Shown here one piece after another: positions 48,090 to 60,900 of a stretch of DNA of 64,000 bases. A program made the position numbers and the translations under genes. The stretch comes from Mesostigma viride. Its lineage: Eukaryota > Streptophyta > Mesostigmatophyceae > Mesostigmatales > Mesostigmataceae. The stretch is taken from the NCBI GenBank assembly GCA_009746045.1, contig RPFO01000288.1, positions 537,855 to 601,854 of the forward strand, given 5' to 3'. The notes under the pieces are model-generated. The model saw nothing but the letters and a program-made list of their open reading frames with translations. It was not told where the DNA came from and did no database searches. Every line of letters begins with the position of its first letter. The first letter of the stretch is position 1.

Positions 48090-48933
48090 GGCGATTACGT
48101 CACGTGGTAACCTCAGCAGGAAATGGCGGAGGATATCCTGGCCGGAACTACAATGCGAGGGTGAACCAGCGGGCAGGCTAAGCGGGAAAGTGGAGTTTGC
48201 AATATGAATCTATCAATTCAGCACTCTCGGCCTTAATCCCGCGGTCGCTGATCTTGCTCTCTAAGCGGCCTGTTCCCGTTTGCCTGCCTAAATATCTCCC
48301 CGCCAGAAAAGCCATAGCCTGTCGAAGGTTTTCTTGGCAGGAAATGGGATTTGCCACGCGGCAAACAACTCCGATCCGTGTGCGCGCCAAAGATGGAAGA
48401 GATCCGCTACAGTTGCAATTACCCCCCTGCAGGTAGCAGTGTGCTGTGTACGGTGAGCTTCCATGTAGCGGTCAGTGGCTCTCCAGCAGCATTTGGTTCT
48501 TGCAGGGACGGTAGGAAGTGAGTAGGAACTAGGAAGTTGGAACTATGTCAGTATTACCTACCGTCAGCATTACTGTAGCGACACGATGCCCCGTGCAATG
48601 CTACCGAAGATATGGCTACCGAAGTCCCGAGCGGGGAGGGGGGCTTCGATCACGGCTTTGCAGAACAAGAATACTTGAAATATATTGGCGAGCGTTCAAG
48701 GCATGATGACGTGCGTACTTTGCACATGAATGTGAAATTGTGATTGTGTTGGAAGTGTTGAGCTCTTTATGCATTTGACGAGGCTGAACGTGGTCGCTTC
48801 TTCTCGTGCGCACGCTAGGGAACGTTGTACGCGCATTGGCGCACCGGATTGGCTCTGTGCAGGGAGCAGTTGACGTGGTGATGTCTGTGACGCTCCAAGC
48901 ATCGGCCACGGATGTGCTCGCGTGTACACTATA
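48090..48933. promoter_or_regulatory. Divergent intergenic region
   Basis: 844 bp between the start of the DUF1802 gene (minus) and the start of the glycosyltransferase-like gene (plus). It must hold both promoters. I see no clear TATA box or coding segment. CAGTATTACCTACCGTCAGCATTACTG near 48550 is made of repeated short words. Confidence 0.45.
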
Positions 48934-51900
48934 ATGGCTCGCTCCCGGGGACGCGTCGCGAGTGGCCTCCCCCTGATATGGGCCCTAGCTTGCGTTGTTG
49001 CATTGTGCATCCCCTTCGCCACATTGGTATACTACGGCTTCTTCAGCCAACCGCACGACCCAGCAGCAAAGGGTTCCCCTAGCCTGCATGCCAGTGGTCG
49101 CATTGCTTCTAAGCCGAAATCTACACCAGTCTGGCATGAGGACTTTTTACAGTCTCCCGAAACGGAAAGTACCAATGCACACAGTGGATCTAGCTATGCC
49201 GACTGGGGCGCTTTTGACTTCGACGACTCGTCTGGAAAAGGCTCAACCAAGGATGCTGGCGATAAGGAGGCTGTTGGCAATACGGACACCGGCCTGTTCC
49301 CCGCCGAGCATGTCCCAGACACCGCGACCGACGCGAGCGGAGGTCACGACGGCGTGTCGGTGCAGGCGCCCGAGAGAGGATTCCCGCAGGAAATCTTCTC
49401 GTTGCCGAGCGATAAGATTGCGGGATTTTTCGAAGAGGCTCGCGTGATGATGGAGCAGGCGCACCCGCCCGACGTGCGGCTCCCCCCCATCCAGCTGCAC
49501 GCGCCAAGCGAGGGGCAATCCTCTGCCATTCAGCCCGTCCCAGAACCCCAAAGTGCGCCAGGGATGTTAACCGAGCCTTTAACAAGTTTCTTGCTTTCTA
49601 GTCAACCGGTAAATCAAGAAATCAACCACCAGGTGCCTCAGGGTGATGCAGGGGCTGCTGGGGTCGATGCGCATCACGTCGTTCCTGCAGTCTCCGCGCC
49701 AGCCGTCGCGTCTGTCAGCATCCAGCCCGTTGCGACCGGGATTCAGGTGCGCCCTCTTGTGCCTTCCTGCTGCTGGCTGCGGATGTGGGGTGTCTTGTAC
49801 GGCCTGGGATGCCGTGGAGAGAAGACTAGGAGGCTCTCGGACATGTACGCCTTGCACAGTGACCCCTTGCACAGCAGGTGCACGCCTTGCTCAGTGACCC
49901 CTTGGACAGTGAACGGAATTGCTCTTTGTTGGACAGCAGTGCCACTGGCTGGACTCGGGGGGACGTCGGGAGTGGCGAGGACACAGGGCATGACAACGGG
50001 GGTGGCAAAGACGGAGGGCATGACAAGGTCCATGACTAGGGGGTGGCAAGGGGCATGGAAGCTTGGAATACTGTCATGCCGACTTTGTGCAATAGATGAT
50101 TATGGTGATGAAGATGATGATGATGATCTGCGCATGGCGTGGCACCTGATCCCCTGGCCCCCATCACGCAGGCTGGTCCGTGCCCCCATCACGCAGGCTG
50201 GTCCGTGCCCCCATCACGCAGGCTGGTCCGTGCCCCCATCACGCAGGCTGGTCCGTGCCCCCATCACGCAGGCTGGTCCGTGCCCCCATCACGCAGGCTG
50301 GTCCGTGCCCCCATCACGCAGGCTGGTCCGTGCCCCCATCACGCAGGCTGGTCCGTGCCCCCATCACGCAGGCTGGTCCCTGCCCCCATCACGCAGGCTG
50401 GTCCGTGCCCCCATCACGCAGGCTGGTCCGTGCCCCCATCACGCAGGCTGGTCCGTGCCCCCATCACGCAGGCTGGTCCGTGCCCCCATCACGCAGGCTG
50501 GTCCGTGCCCCCATCACGCAGGCTGGTCCGTGCCCCCATCACGCAGGCTGGTCCGTGCCCCCATCACGCAGGCTGGTCCGTGCCCCCATCACGCAGGCTG
50601 GTCCGTGCCCCCATCACGCAGGCTGGTCCGTGCCCCCATCACGCAGGCTGGTCCGTGCCCCCATCACGCAGGCTGGTCCGTGCCCCCATCACGCAGGCTG
50701 GTCCGTGCCCCCATCACGCAGGCTGGTCCGTGCCCCCATCACGCAGGCTGGTCCGTGCCCCCATCACGCAGGCTGGTCCGTGCCCCCATCACGCAGGCTG
50801 GTCCGTGCCCCCATCACGCAGGCTGGTCCGTGCCCCCATCACGCAGGCTGGTCCGTGCCCCCATCACGCAGGCTGGTCCGTGCCCCCATCACGCAGGCTG
50901 GTCCGTGCCCCCATCACGCAGGCTGGTCCGTGCCCCCATCACGCAGGCTGGTCCGTGCCCCCATCACGCAGGCTGGTCCGTGCCCCCATCACGCAGGCTG
51001 GTCCGTGCCCCCATCACGCAGGCTGGTCCGTGCCCCCATCACGCAGGCTGGTCCGTGCCCCCATCACGCAGGCTGGTCCGTGCCCCATCACGCAGGCTGG
51101 TCCCTGCCCCCATCACGCAGGCTGGTCCGTGCCCCCATCACGCAGGCTGGTCCGTGCCCCCATCACGCAGGCTGGTCCGTGCCCCCATCACGCAGGCTGG
51201 TCCGTGCCCCCATCACGCAGGCTGGTCCGTGCCCCCATCACGCAGGCTGGTCCGTGCCCCCATCACGCAGGCTGGTCCGTGCCCCCATCACGCAGGCTGG
51301 TCCGTGCCCCCATCACGCAGGCTGGTCCGTGCCCCCATCACGCAGGCTGGTCCGTGCCCCCATCACGCAGGCTGGTCCGTGCCCCCATCACGCAGGCTGG
51401 TCCGTGCCCCCATCACGCAGGCTGGTCCGTGCCCCCATCACGCAGGCTGGTCCGTGCCCCCATCACGCAGGCTGGTCCGTGCCCCCATCACGCAGGCTGG
51501 TCCGTGCCCCCATCACGCAGGCTGGTCCGTGCCCCCATCACGCAGGCTGGTCCGTGCCCCCATCACGCAGGCTGGTCCGTGCCCCCATCACGCAGGCTGG
51601 TCCGTGCCCCCATCACGCAGGCTGGTCCCTGCCCCCATCACGCATGCACACCATCACCCACGCGCACACTAAAGCCCATCCACACACTGTAGCCCATGCA
51701 CACACCATCACCAATTGTCGACAGAAAGCAACAAACGTGAAAACGCCAGCTGCCCAAATCTGCACCATCACCCATGCGCACACTATAGCCCATGCGCACA
51801 CTACAGCCCATGCGCACACTATAGCCCATGCGCACACTATAGCCCATGCGCACACTATAGCCCATGCACACACCGTGAGCCTTTCCGCGTCACCAGCCGC

Positions 51901-54900
51901 CCCTAACCGCTCATCCCAAATCCTCTGAACGTTTCTGTGCTACACCCTACACCGAGCCTCACCCCACAACCTACAACCCACAACCCACAACCCACAACCC
52001 ACAACCCACACCCTGCACCCTGCATCCTGCACCCTGCACCCTGCACCCTGCACCCTGCACCCTGCACCCTGCACCCTGCACCCTACACCCCACACTCACA
52101 TCCACACCCGCTTGCTCTCGCACCCGTCCCTCCCTGCCGAACACCTCCCTCCCTGCCATGCCACCCACCTGTCCCTCCCTGCCAACTGGCCCCCAGTCGG
52201 CCGTGATGCGCCTAGCGCGCCCGCTCGGCCTTGCCAGCGCGCGCGCGGTGCCCATCCTGGCCGTGCGCCGGCCCAAGCGCATGAGTCGCACGCGCCGCTT
52301 CCGCGACGTCAACACGATGCCTGGCCTGATGGACCCAAACAGGACACCTGTCAAGCCCTCGCTGCACGGCGCACGCTGCCGACGTAAGGGCTTCCTGCCC
52401 ACCCCCAGGGTCACCCTGGCGGTCCTGCGGCCCCTCTCGCAGAAGGCCACCGTGGACGCGCTGGCAGTCGCCGCAAGGGTGGGTGCTCGGCGCGCTTTCC
52501 TTCGCTCTGTCAACAATGAATACTGCAGGGATCATTGGGGGAATCAAATTATTTAAATGGGCGGATAATTGGGGGATAACTGCGGGATAATGGGGGGTAA
52601 TGATTGGGGGAGATCAGGTTCCCTCACTCCCTATTTGCCGCAAGGGTGGATGGCTCGCGCGCTTTCCCTTGCTCAGTCAAGTATAGACAAAGTGGCGAGG
52701 TCAGGTTCCCTCACTCCCCTCGGGCCACACGGGTGGGTGCAGGCAACTGTTCTCTGGCTCCTGTCACGTGCGCCCATGCGTTTCCTATTGGCTTGCCCAG
52801 CTCCCCTTTCTATTAGTACTGCAAATGTGGGTGGCTAGCGCTGCCCATTCATTGTCCTTGTGATCTGCATGATAGATTATCATAATTACCGAAGGTTTAT
52901 GTGTGCGCCAGCCCCCCCTGATCGCACAGTGGGTGACGCCCACCGTTCCCCTGCTCTCGCCTTCATAGGTATGCCCAACCATCGCCTTATTCATAATTAA
53001 TCATAATTCCAAACCATGGCGTAATCATAATGCCAAACCGTCGCCTTACTCATAATTAGCCATAATGCCAAACCATTGCCCGAATCATATTGCCAAACCA
53101 TCGCCTTATTCATAATTAATCATAATGCCAAACCATTGCCTTGATCACAATGCCAAACCATTGCCTTGATTATAATGCAAAACCATTGCCTTGATCACAA
53201 TGCCAAACCATTGCCTTGATTATAATGCCAAACCATTGCCTTGATCACAATGCCAAAGCATGTCAAAGCCTAGACCAAGTTGGCGCGGCATCTGGGGAGC
53301 ATAGGATGGACGCTGCACCATGAAAACTTCACGCGAGACGGTTGCTGGCAACTGCCTGCGCATGCATGGAAGTGGGAGTGACCGATAGAACCCAGGAAAG
53401 GAGGCCCCGTGGTTACAGCCGTCTCGTTAGCATGGGTCGCTGTTGGCTGCCGCTGTTTGGGACGATGGTTAGGATGCCGGTGAGGCCACAATGTATGGTC
53501 ACTATGCTGACAGTGTGGTCACTATGCCAACAGTGTGGTCACTATGCTGTGGCACTTTGCATGGATTCGTAGCCTATCGAGTCGCGATCGACGTGCTGTG
53601 TTGTACTTGACTTGTCCCATCCCCCTGCACCCACCTGTGGGCTGCCACTCACCGTCCACCTATTTGCCGTCCACCAATGCGCCCACCACGCGCCCACCTA
53701 CTACCACCCACCACCCACCTGCCGCCCACCCTGGCCGCCCGCAGCGCATCACCCTGGACCGCGCCGAGGTGCTGATGCTGGTGGACGGCGCCGAGTCAGC
53801 CCCCACCCCGGCCCACCTGCGCATGGCCAGCTGGAAGGCGGCGCTTCCCTCGGACATTCACTTCCCCATCTTCTGCAACCGGCGGCTGGTCACTGCGGAC
53901 GCGTGGAATCGGCTCGTCCACTTGGCGCGATCGGAGCTCGTCGTGTTGCTGCGGGGCCAGGACGTGCCGTTGCTGGCGGCCAACCCGCGCGCGTGGATGG
54001 CCAAAGTGGGGGACATGTTCCGGGCAGATCCCAAGCTGGCCCTGCTGGGTCTCATGAGCGGCGCGTGGGGGGGCAGTGGGGGGGTCAGCCCTGCGAGGAG
54101 TGCGGGTGAGCATGGGCCTTCACTGTACTTAGTAGCCCATGGTTGCTGTACTCACTTGCCGCAGTCACTGTACTTACTTGCCCGCGGTCACTGTACTCAC
54201 TTACCCGCAGTCACTGTACTCACTTGCCCGCGGTCACTGTACTCACTTGCCCATGGTCACTATACTCACTATACTCACTTGCCCATGGTCACTATACTCA
54301 CTATACTCACTTGCCCATGGTCACTATACTCACTGTACTCACTTGCCCATGGTCACTATACTCACTGTACTCACTTGCCCATGGTCACTACACTCACTGT
54401 ACTCTCTTGTCCATGGCATATTCCAGACACCCCCTATGCCCCTTTGTGCCCCCCGTGCCCATCTGCAGCCCTGCCCAAGCTCTAGCCAGGCTCCGTGGTT
54501 CTGATGGTCGCCTCTTGCGGGCGTGCCCCTGCTGCCCCTTACGCTTCTTACCACGCCCGCTATGCCCCTTATGCCCCCATTAGCTTACGTCCCCATCAAT
54601 TTATGCCCCCATGGCCCCCCCACAGGCAGCGGTCGCCTGCCCAAGCTCTGGTACGGCCCCGGGGGCGACGCCATCCCCTCCACGGGGCCGCCAGGCATCA
54701 ACGCGTCCCTGGCAGGGCGGTTCATGTACGTCACGCGTGTCGTGTTCGGACCACTCGTCGTGCGGCGCTCGGCGTTCCTCGCGGCGGGAGGGTTTGCCAC
54801 CTGTCACGAGTACAGCGCGGCGGCCACGGGGGGGGAGCAGGTGAGCCCTTCTCTCTCTCTACGATGTCACCGTGCAAGCTGCCCTATAGAGTGGCTGGGT

Positions 54901-57900
54901 GTCACTGTGCAAGCTGCCCTATAGAGTGGCTGGGTGTCACCGTGCAAGCTGCCCTATAGAGTGGCTGGGTGTCACCGTGCAAGCTGCCCTATAGAGTGGC
55001 TGGTTGTCACCGTGCAAGCTGCCCTATAGAGTGGCTGGGTGTCACCGTGCAAGCTGCCCTATAGAGTGGCTGGGTGTCACCGTGCAAGCTGCCCTATAGA
55101 GTGGCTGGGTGTCACCGTGCAAGCTGCCCTATAGAGTGGCTGGGTGTCACCGTGCAAGCTGCCCTATAGAGTGGCTGGGTGTCACCGTGCAAGCTGCCCT
55201 ATAGAGTGGCTGGGTGTCACCGTGCAAGCTGCCCTATAGAGTGGCTGGGTGTCACCGTGCAAGCTGCCCTATAGAGTGGCTGGGTTCCATCTCATTAGCC
55301 TCCATGGTGTGGATATGGCAGGTTGGGGAGGAGCACGTGAGCCCCTAGAGCTGCGCCAGGTAACCGTTTCACAGGCAACACACTAACCCAAGTGGCTGAC
55401 TGAACGTTAATGCACACTTCATCGAGTGGTTGGGATCCCATGGCATGGATAGCCTTGTGTATTGCATTTATAGCCCTCGTTAAGTATTTGCTGTTCGACT
55501 ACGGCACGAACGAGCCTTGGTGGTGGGGATAGTGTTGTGGGAGTTGTGGGAGTTGAAGGGGGGCCCCTGTTTGGATGTGCATGGGCCCTGGTCATGGTGG
55601 AGTGCATAGCCATAGCGAGGGTGGCTAGGGAGGAGGGAGGGATGGCAGGTGTATTAGGCGCCATTCAACCACCCACACAAACGCTACACCATGCGACAGG
55701 GATGGGAGAGGGACTGGGTGGTTGCAGCCATGTCATGGATTTGGGCGTGATGTAGCAATGCTGCCGGGAAAATGCAGCTAGAACATCATTGCCGCTACTT
55801 GCGACACGATTACGGGCATTGTAGGCTTGAGTGAATGGACATCCTCCCTTGCACGCCCCCCGATGGACGGCTCTATGCGTGCACCCCCACTCATTTCTCC
55901 TTGGCTTACCTCCCTCGCTTGCCCGCTTGCAGGGACCCTCATCCTCGGGCGCAACCTGGGGCTTTGAAGAGGAGCTGAGTGTGCGGCTGTGGAAGCAGGG
56001 CTACCGCGTGGGGCTGACCGAGGCCCTGGTCGAGCCCCACTGCCGCCTGCGGTCATTCTCATGCTCGCAGCCGGCACAAGGGGCAGGCGGCAGCAGCGGA
56101 GCCGTGCCACAGGGTCCAGCTAAGCCCTACAGGGGTCCCTGGGACTTTGCAGGACCTGTCACAGGGGACCAGGGTACAGCGGCTAGGGCCCCCGGGTCCT
56201 CCTCAGGGCCACGGCGGCCGGCAGCAGGGGCAGGGGGGGGTGCTAATTCTGGCGCCGCAAGTGGAAGGCCCGTGGCGGGGGCACCCCAGCGGTCACAGCC
56301 AGGTGGGGGAGAACAACGGAGGACAGGTGGCGGCGCGGCTGCAGCCGGCCAGAGCAGGGGGGTGACGGGTAGGGGAGCGTCTGGCGTGGGGGTTGCTCGG
56401 AGTCCAACAGGGGCGGGAGGGGGGGTTCCTGCCGGTGGGCGGGTTATGGGCCGTTCATTGCTGGAAATGGATGGATCGGATGAGCCCGCAGGAGGCGGGT
56501 TTGGAATGGCACCCGTCTTGCAGGAGGTGGGTGGTGGTGGCGGCGTCGATGATGTCAACAGGGAATCGGGTGCTGGCGTTGCTGATGACGGCGGCGATGA
56601 CGGTGGGGAAGGCGATGACGAGGACGAGGATGCGGAGGGAGAGGACGATGACATCGGCGATGAGGATGGCGAGGGTGATGATGATGAAGATGATGATGAC
56701 GACGATGATGATGAGAAGGCCCCACAGATTGAAACGGCTGAGCAGCGCATGTGGCGCATAAACTTTAAGTCGAGAGAGGCGGCCGCCACCGCCAAGTACG
56801 TACCGCGTGGAGCGCACTGGGCATGAAGTAGGCAATTTTACTTCCAAGTTATAGTACTAGTATAGTACTAGTATAGTACTAGTATAGTACTAGTTATAGT
56901 AGTAGTAGCATGTATTTTACTTATTGCCATGGAAATTGCCCCTGGCGGCTGGCCCTGCCCCCATTACCCCGCCCCCAACCCACGTATCTCTGGCCCTACC
57001 CCTGCATCCACCCACCACCCCTGCTCCTCTGCCCCACCGCCGGCCCCCCGCGCATCCCCCACACCCAGGGAGCTGGCCGACGACGAGCTGGTCGTGCGCA
57101 CGCGTGCGCAAGTAGAAGCCGCAGAGGCGAGGGAGGAGGCGGCCGCGTACACGCGGGTGGAAGAGATCAACGCACTGCGCGCTCGCCGCACACCGCCAGG
57201 GGCATGGAGGGATGTCGACCGGGGCAGCCTCGTCCCTGGGGCCATGCGGCGGGCAAGGGCGGCCGGGACGGAAGCTGGCGATTCCCGCGCCGTGAGCCCA
57301 CAGCTGGTGGCGGAGGTCGACCGCCAGGTGGCGGCGTTGAACGCGCAGCTGGAGGGGGATCATGGGTGGGTGGCCCCGGGGAGGGCGGGTGCGGCGCGGT
57401 CTGCCACCCCGGTCAGTAGTGCAGGGACGAACTCGCGGTCGGCCGCTTCATCCAAGCAGTACTTCTGCTGTACGGCACCCGTGGTGGCGCCGCGGAAAGT
57501 GACGTCTGCCAGCACACGGGCATCTGGGTGGGATGATTCGCCGCCACCACATGGCTGCGGCGGCAGCGCTGGCGGGAACGGTGACGGCGGCGTGCAGATG
57601 GGCGCGGACGTCTCGTTCGTGATGCAGTTCTTCATGCGGCCGAGCGAGAACATACACGGCATTGTCGCACGGCTCGCTGCCACGCACCCTGCGGAGGAGC
57701 TGATCATCATGAACGACAGCGGGTCGCACCATGACGACTGGCTAACGGTCATGGGGGGAGGGCCCAAGGGGGGGACGTCGGCTGGGTATGTTTGGTGTGG
57801 CTGGTCGGGGGGTAGCCGGGGAAGGCATCCCATGGCTTCTTGGGTTGGAGCAGTTCCTTGATTCAAGGAGTTGTGCAGGGGGAGGGGTTACGAATGTGGT

Positions 57901-60900
57901 TAGTGGTTGCTATTTCCATCACAACTGACCTGATGACCTATACCTTACCTGTACCTTACCTGTACCTTACCAATACCATAGCTTACCTATACCTTACCTG
58001 TTGACCCTTACCTGCCCCTCCATCCCCTCCTAGTAGTAATATACTACTATATCTACATTAATTGATTTATAAACTTATTAATCCCCTCCCTGCGCTTTGA
58101 TGACCTTGTCCTCCACCCCCGCGGCTGATCTCAGTTCTCACTTCTGGTCTTGCGCCCTCGCCCCACGTCACGAACTCCACCCAAACAGCGCCAAGAGTGG
58201 CAAGAGCAAAGCGGCCACGCTGGGCACCGTGTTCGTGGTCTACCCACACGACCTGCACGAGATCCGCAACTACAACACGGGGGCGCGACTGGCCAGCGCG
58301 GACGCTAGCCTGCTCGTGTTCCTGCAGGATGACGACCTGCCTCCCTCGCAGTCCTTCTGGGTGGACCAGGCGCGCGCGCTGTTCGGCCACTATGGGAGGC
58401 TGGGCATGGTGGGGGGGAACCGCGGCCGCCTGGACGACAGCCGGCACCTGAAAGTGCGCAAGATGTACATCCAGGTGGGTCAATGGCACTTGCCTTCTTT
58501 TTTGGTGGGTCAAGGGCGCACGCCTTTGGGTCAAGGGCGCACGCCTTCTTCTGGGCACCACCATGCGGGCGAACATGTTTGGAACCTGAGATGGCAGCTT
58601 GATGTGCATCAGCTGTATTTAACTCTTGGTACCGTTTTTTCCGACTTGTAGACTCTTTTTTGCAAAAAACTTTCAAGTCCTGCAAACTCCTAACTCAAAG
58701 CAACGTTTGACTAAGCTCGAAAACCTCACGTTACCCAGGCCTTATCAGGACTTCTCTCTTCTTTTTTTTTTTTTTAGGGTGACATACCACTGCACCGGGC
58801 GCGGCGCCACTACCCTTGCGAGCTCCAAGATCCCTCCTGGTCCGCGTGTCCCTCCTGGTTCGCGAGAAGCACTTCTGATTTCAATGCCCATATGCTGCCC
58901 ATCATCTAATGGGATTTACGAGCCGATCCTACGGCTGAGACTCCAGGATTGGGCACGGTGTGACAAATTCCAGTAATGACGACCTTCAGCCTAGTGTCTA
59001 CTGTCTAAAGGTACTTCTTTCCCCCGGTCAAGCTTAACTTACCGTGTTTAACTTACCGTGCGGCCTCGCGTATTCTCCGCTTGTCTTCTCCAGGTTAGGG
59101 CTGAGTTGGCTTAGTTCAATTGCGAAAACATCTTTTTGCCCCTGTTCACCGTAGTAATGATTTACAGCATTACTTCAACTGGGCCTGGGCGACTTGGTTG
59201 TGTGTGGCCCGTGGTTGGGCCATGCCTGTGGCATGGGTCGGCTCATTGACTGGATGAGGTGGCCCAAGGGTGTCATGCTGGTTCCTGTTCGGCCCTGTAT
59301 GGCTCAGGGCCAGGAGTACACCGCCCAGCGTATTTAATGCGGTTTGAACTCTTTGCGAGTTCGTATAAAAAAATACGGACATTTGTGTCATTTCAGCAGT
59401 GTGTCATTTCAGCAATGCTAGCACTGCCAAACCCGACCAGTAAGTATTTCATGGACATCATTCTCTAGTAAATAACAGTAGAATCCCCTAGCCGTACTGA
59501 AATCCTATTTATGTGAAGTGGGAATAAGTATTCACACTAACAAGATACTAGGTTTTTTCGCACCGGAGGTAGTTTTAGAATACGCCAAACGCTGTTGAGT
59601 GTACATTCAAGCGATGATGCAAGCTAGGTCACTGAAAAGGGATATCCATACCAATGTTTTTCTTGTTTCGTTGTCATGCGTGCAGGGTCACAAGTACGGG
59701 CCCGGCAAGTATGGGAAAATCCCTCACCTGGCGCCGCCGCAGGTCGGAAGTTTCCCTTTCATCTTCATCTACAAGGCCAACGCGGCGCCACTGCTGGTGA
59801 AAAGGTGGGGCGCTCTTCCATATTTCTTTCTTATGTAATTGAACAAGTATAGGCAAACACGATGCCAATGCGGCGTCACTGCTGGCGAAAAGGTGGGGCG
59901 CTCTTCCATATTTCTTTCTTATGTAATTGAACAAGTATAGGCAAAAACAATGCCAATGCGGCGCCGCTGCTGGTTAAGAGATGCGGCTAATTACAGTGTG
60001 TGTCTCTGTATCGAATGGGTGCTTTTTATTCTGTAGTGGACAGACAAGTGTAGAAAGCACAAGGCCACATACATACACACACATATACGACTACACTGGC
60101 CTGCGCTGGTTGTCTCCTTGATACTACTATATCTTATCTCTGAGAAGCCTGCATCTCGTTTCATTCATTTTGGCATGTCCGGTCTCATTTCTCTTATGTC
60201 AGCGCGGCCCCACCCTCCCCCCGACCCCACCCTTACCCCCACCCCCACCTCACTCTCACACTCACCCCCAACCCCAACCCCAACCCCAACCCCAACCCCA
60301 ACCCCAACCCCAACCCCAACCCCAACCCCAACCCCAACCCCAACCCCAACCCAACCCCAACCCCAACCCCAACCCCAACCCCAACCCCAACCCCAACCCC
60401 AACCCCAACCCCAACCCCAACCCCAACCCCAACCCCAACCCCAACCCCAACCCCAACCCCAACCCCAACCCCAACCCAACCCAACCCAACCCCAACCCCA
60501 ACCCCAACCCCAACCCCAACCCCAACCCCAACCCCAACCCCAACCCCAACCCCAACCCCAACCCCAACCCCAACCCCAACCCCAACCCCAACCCCAACCC
60601 CAACCCCAACCCCAACCCCCAACCCCAACCCCAACCCCAACCCCAACCCCAACCCCAACCCCAACCCCAACCCCAACCCCAACCCCAACCCCAACCCCAC
60701 CCCACCCTTCAACATGTCTCTCCCCCTTCACCTTGCCCCGTGCCCCGCGCAACGGCCTCCCGCAGGTCATCCTTCTTCTCTGTGGGAGGCTTTGAGGAGG
60801 CCTTCTCCTGCCCCGGCGAGCCAGGCATCGGCTTTGACTTCGAGTTCAGCGTGCGGCTCTGGCACAGGGGGTTCCAGGTGCGCTCTCGCGGCTAGGGGCG

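Noticed and set aside
50139-51928. Plus-strand ORFs of 500-900 codons with PSRRLVRAPITQAGPCPHHA
   Set aside because: Fortuitous reading through the 25-bp intron minisatellite. The 916-codon frame is exon 1 running past its donor at 49747 into the array.
56127-56795. Serine/proline-rich minus-strand ORF
   Set aside because: Antisense of the acidic, GAT/GAC-rich exon 5, whose plus frame joins in phase to neighbouring exons.
60118-60895. Pro/Thr, Pro/Gln, Gly/Trp and Gly/Leu repeat ORFs
   Set aside because: Translations of the (CCCCAA)n tract in intron 8.
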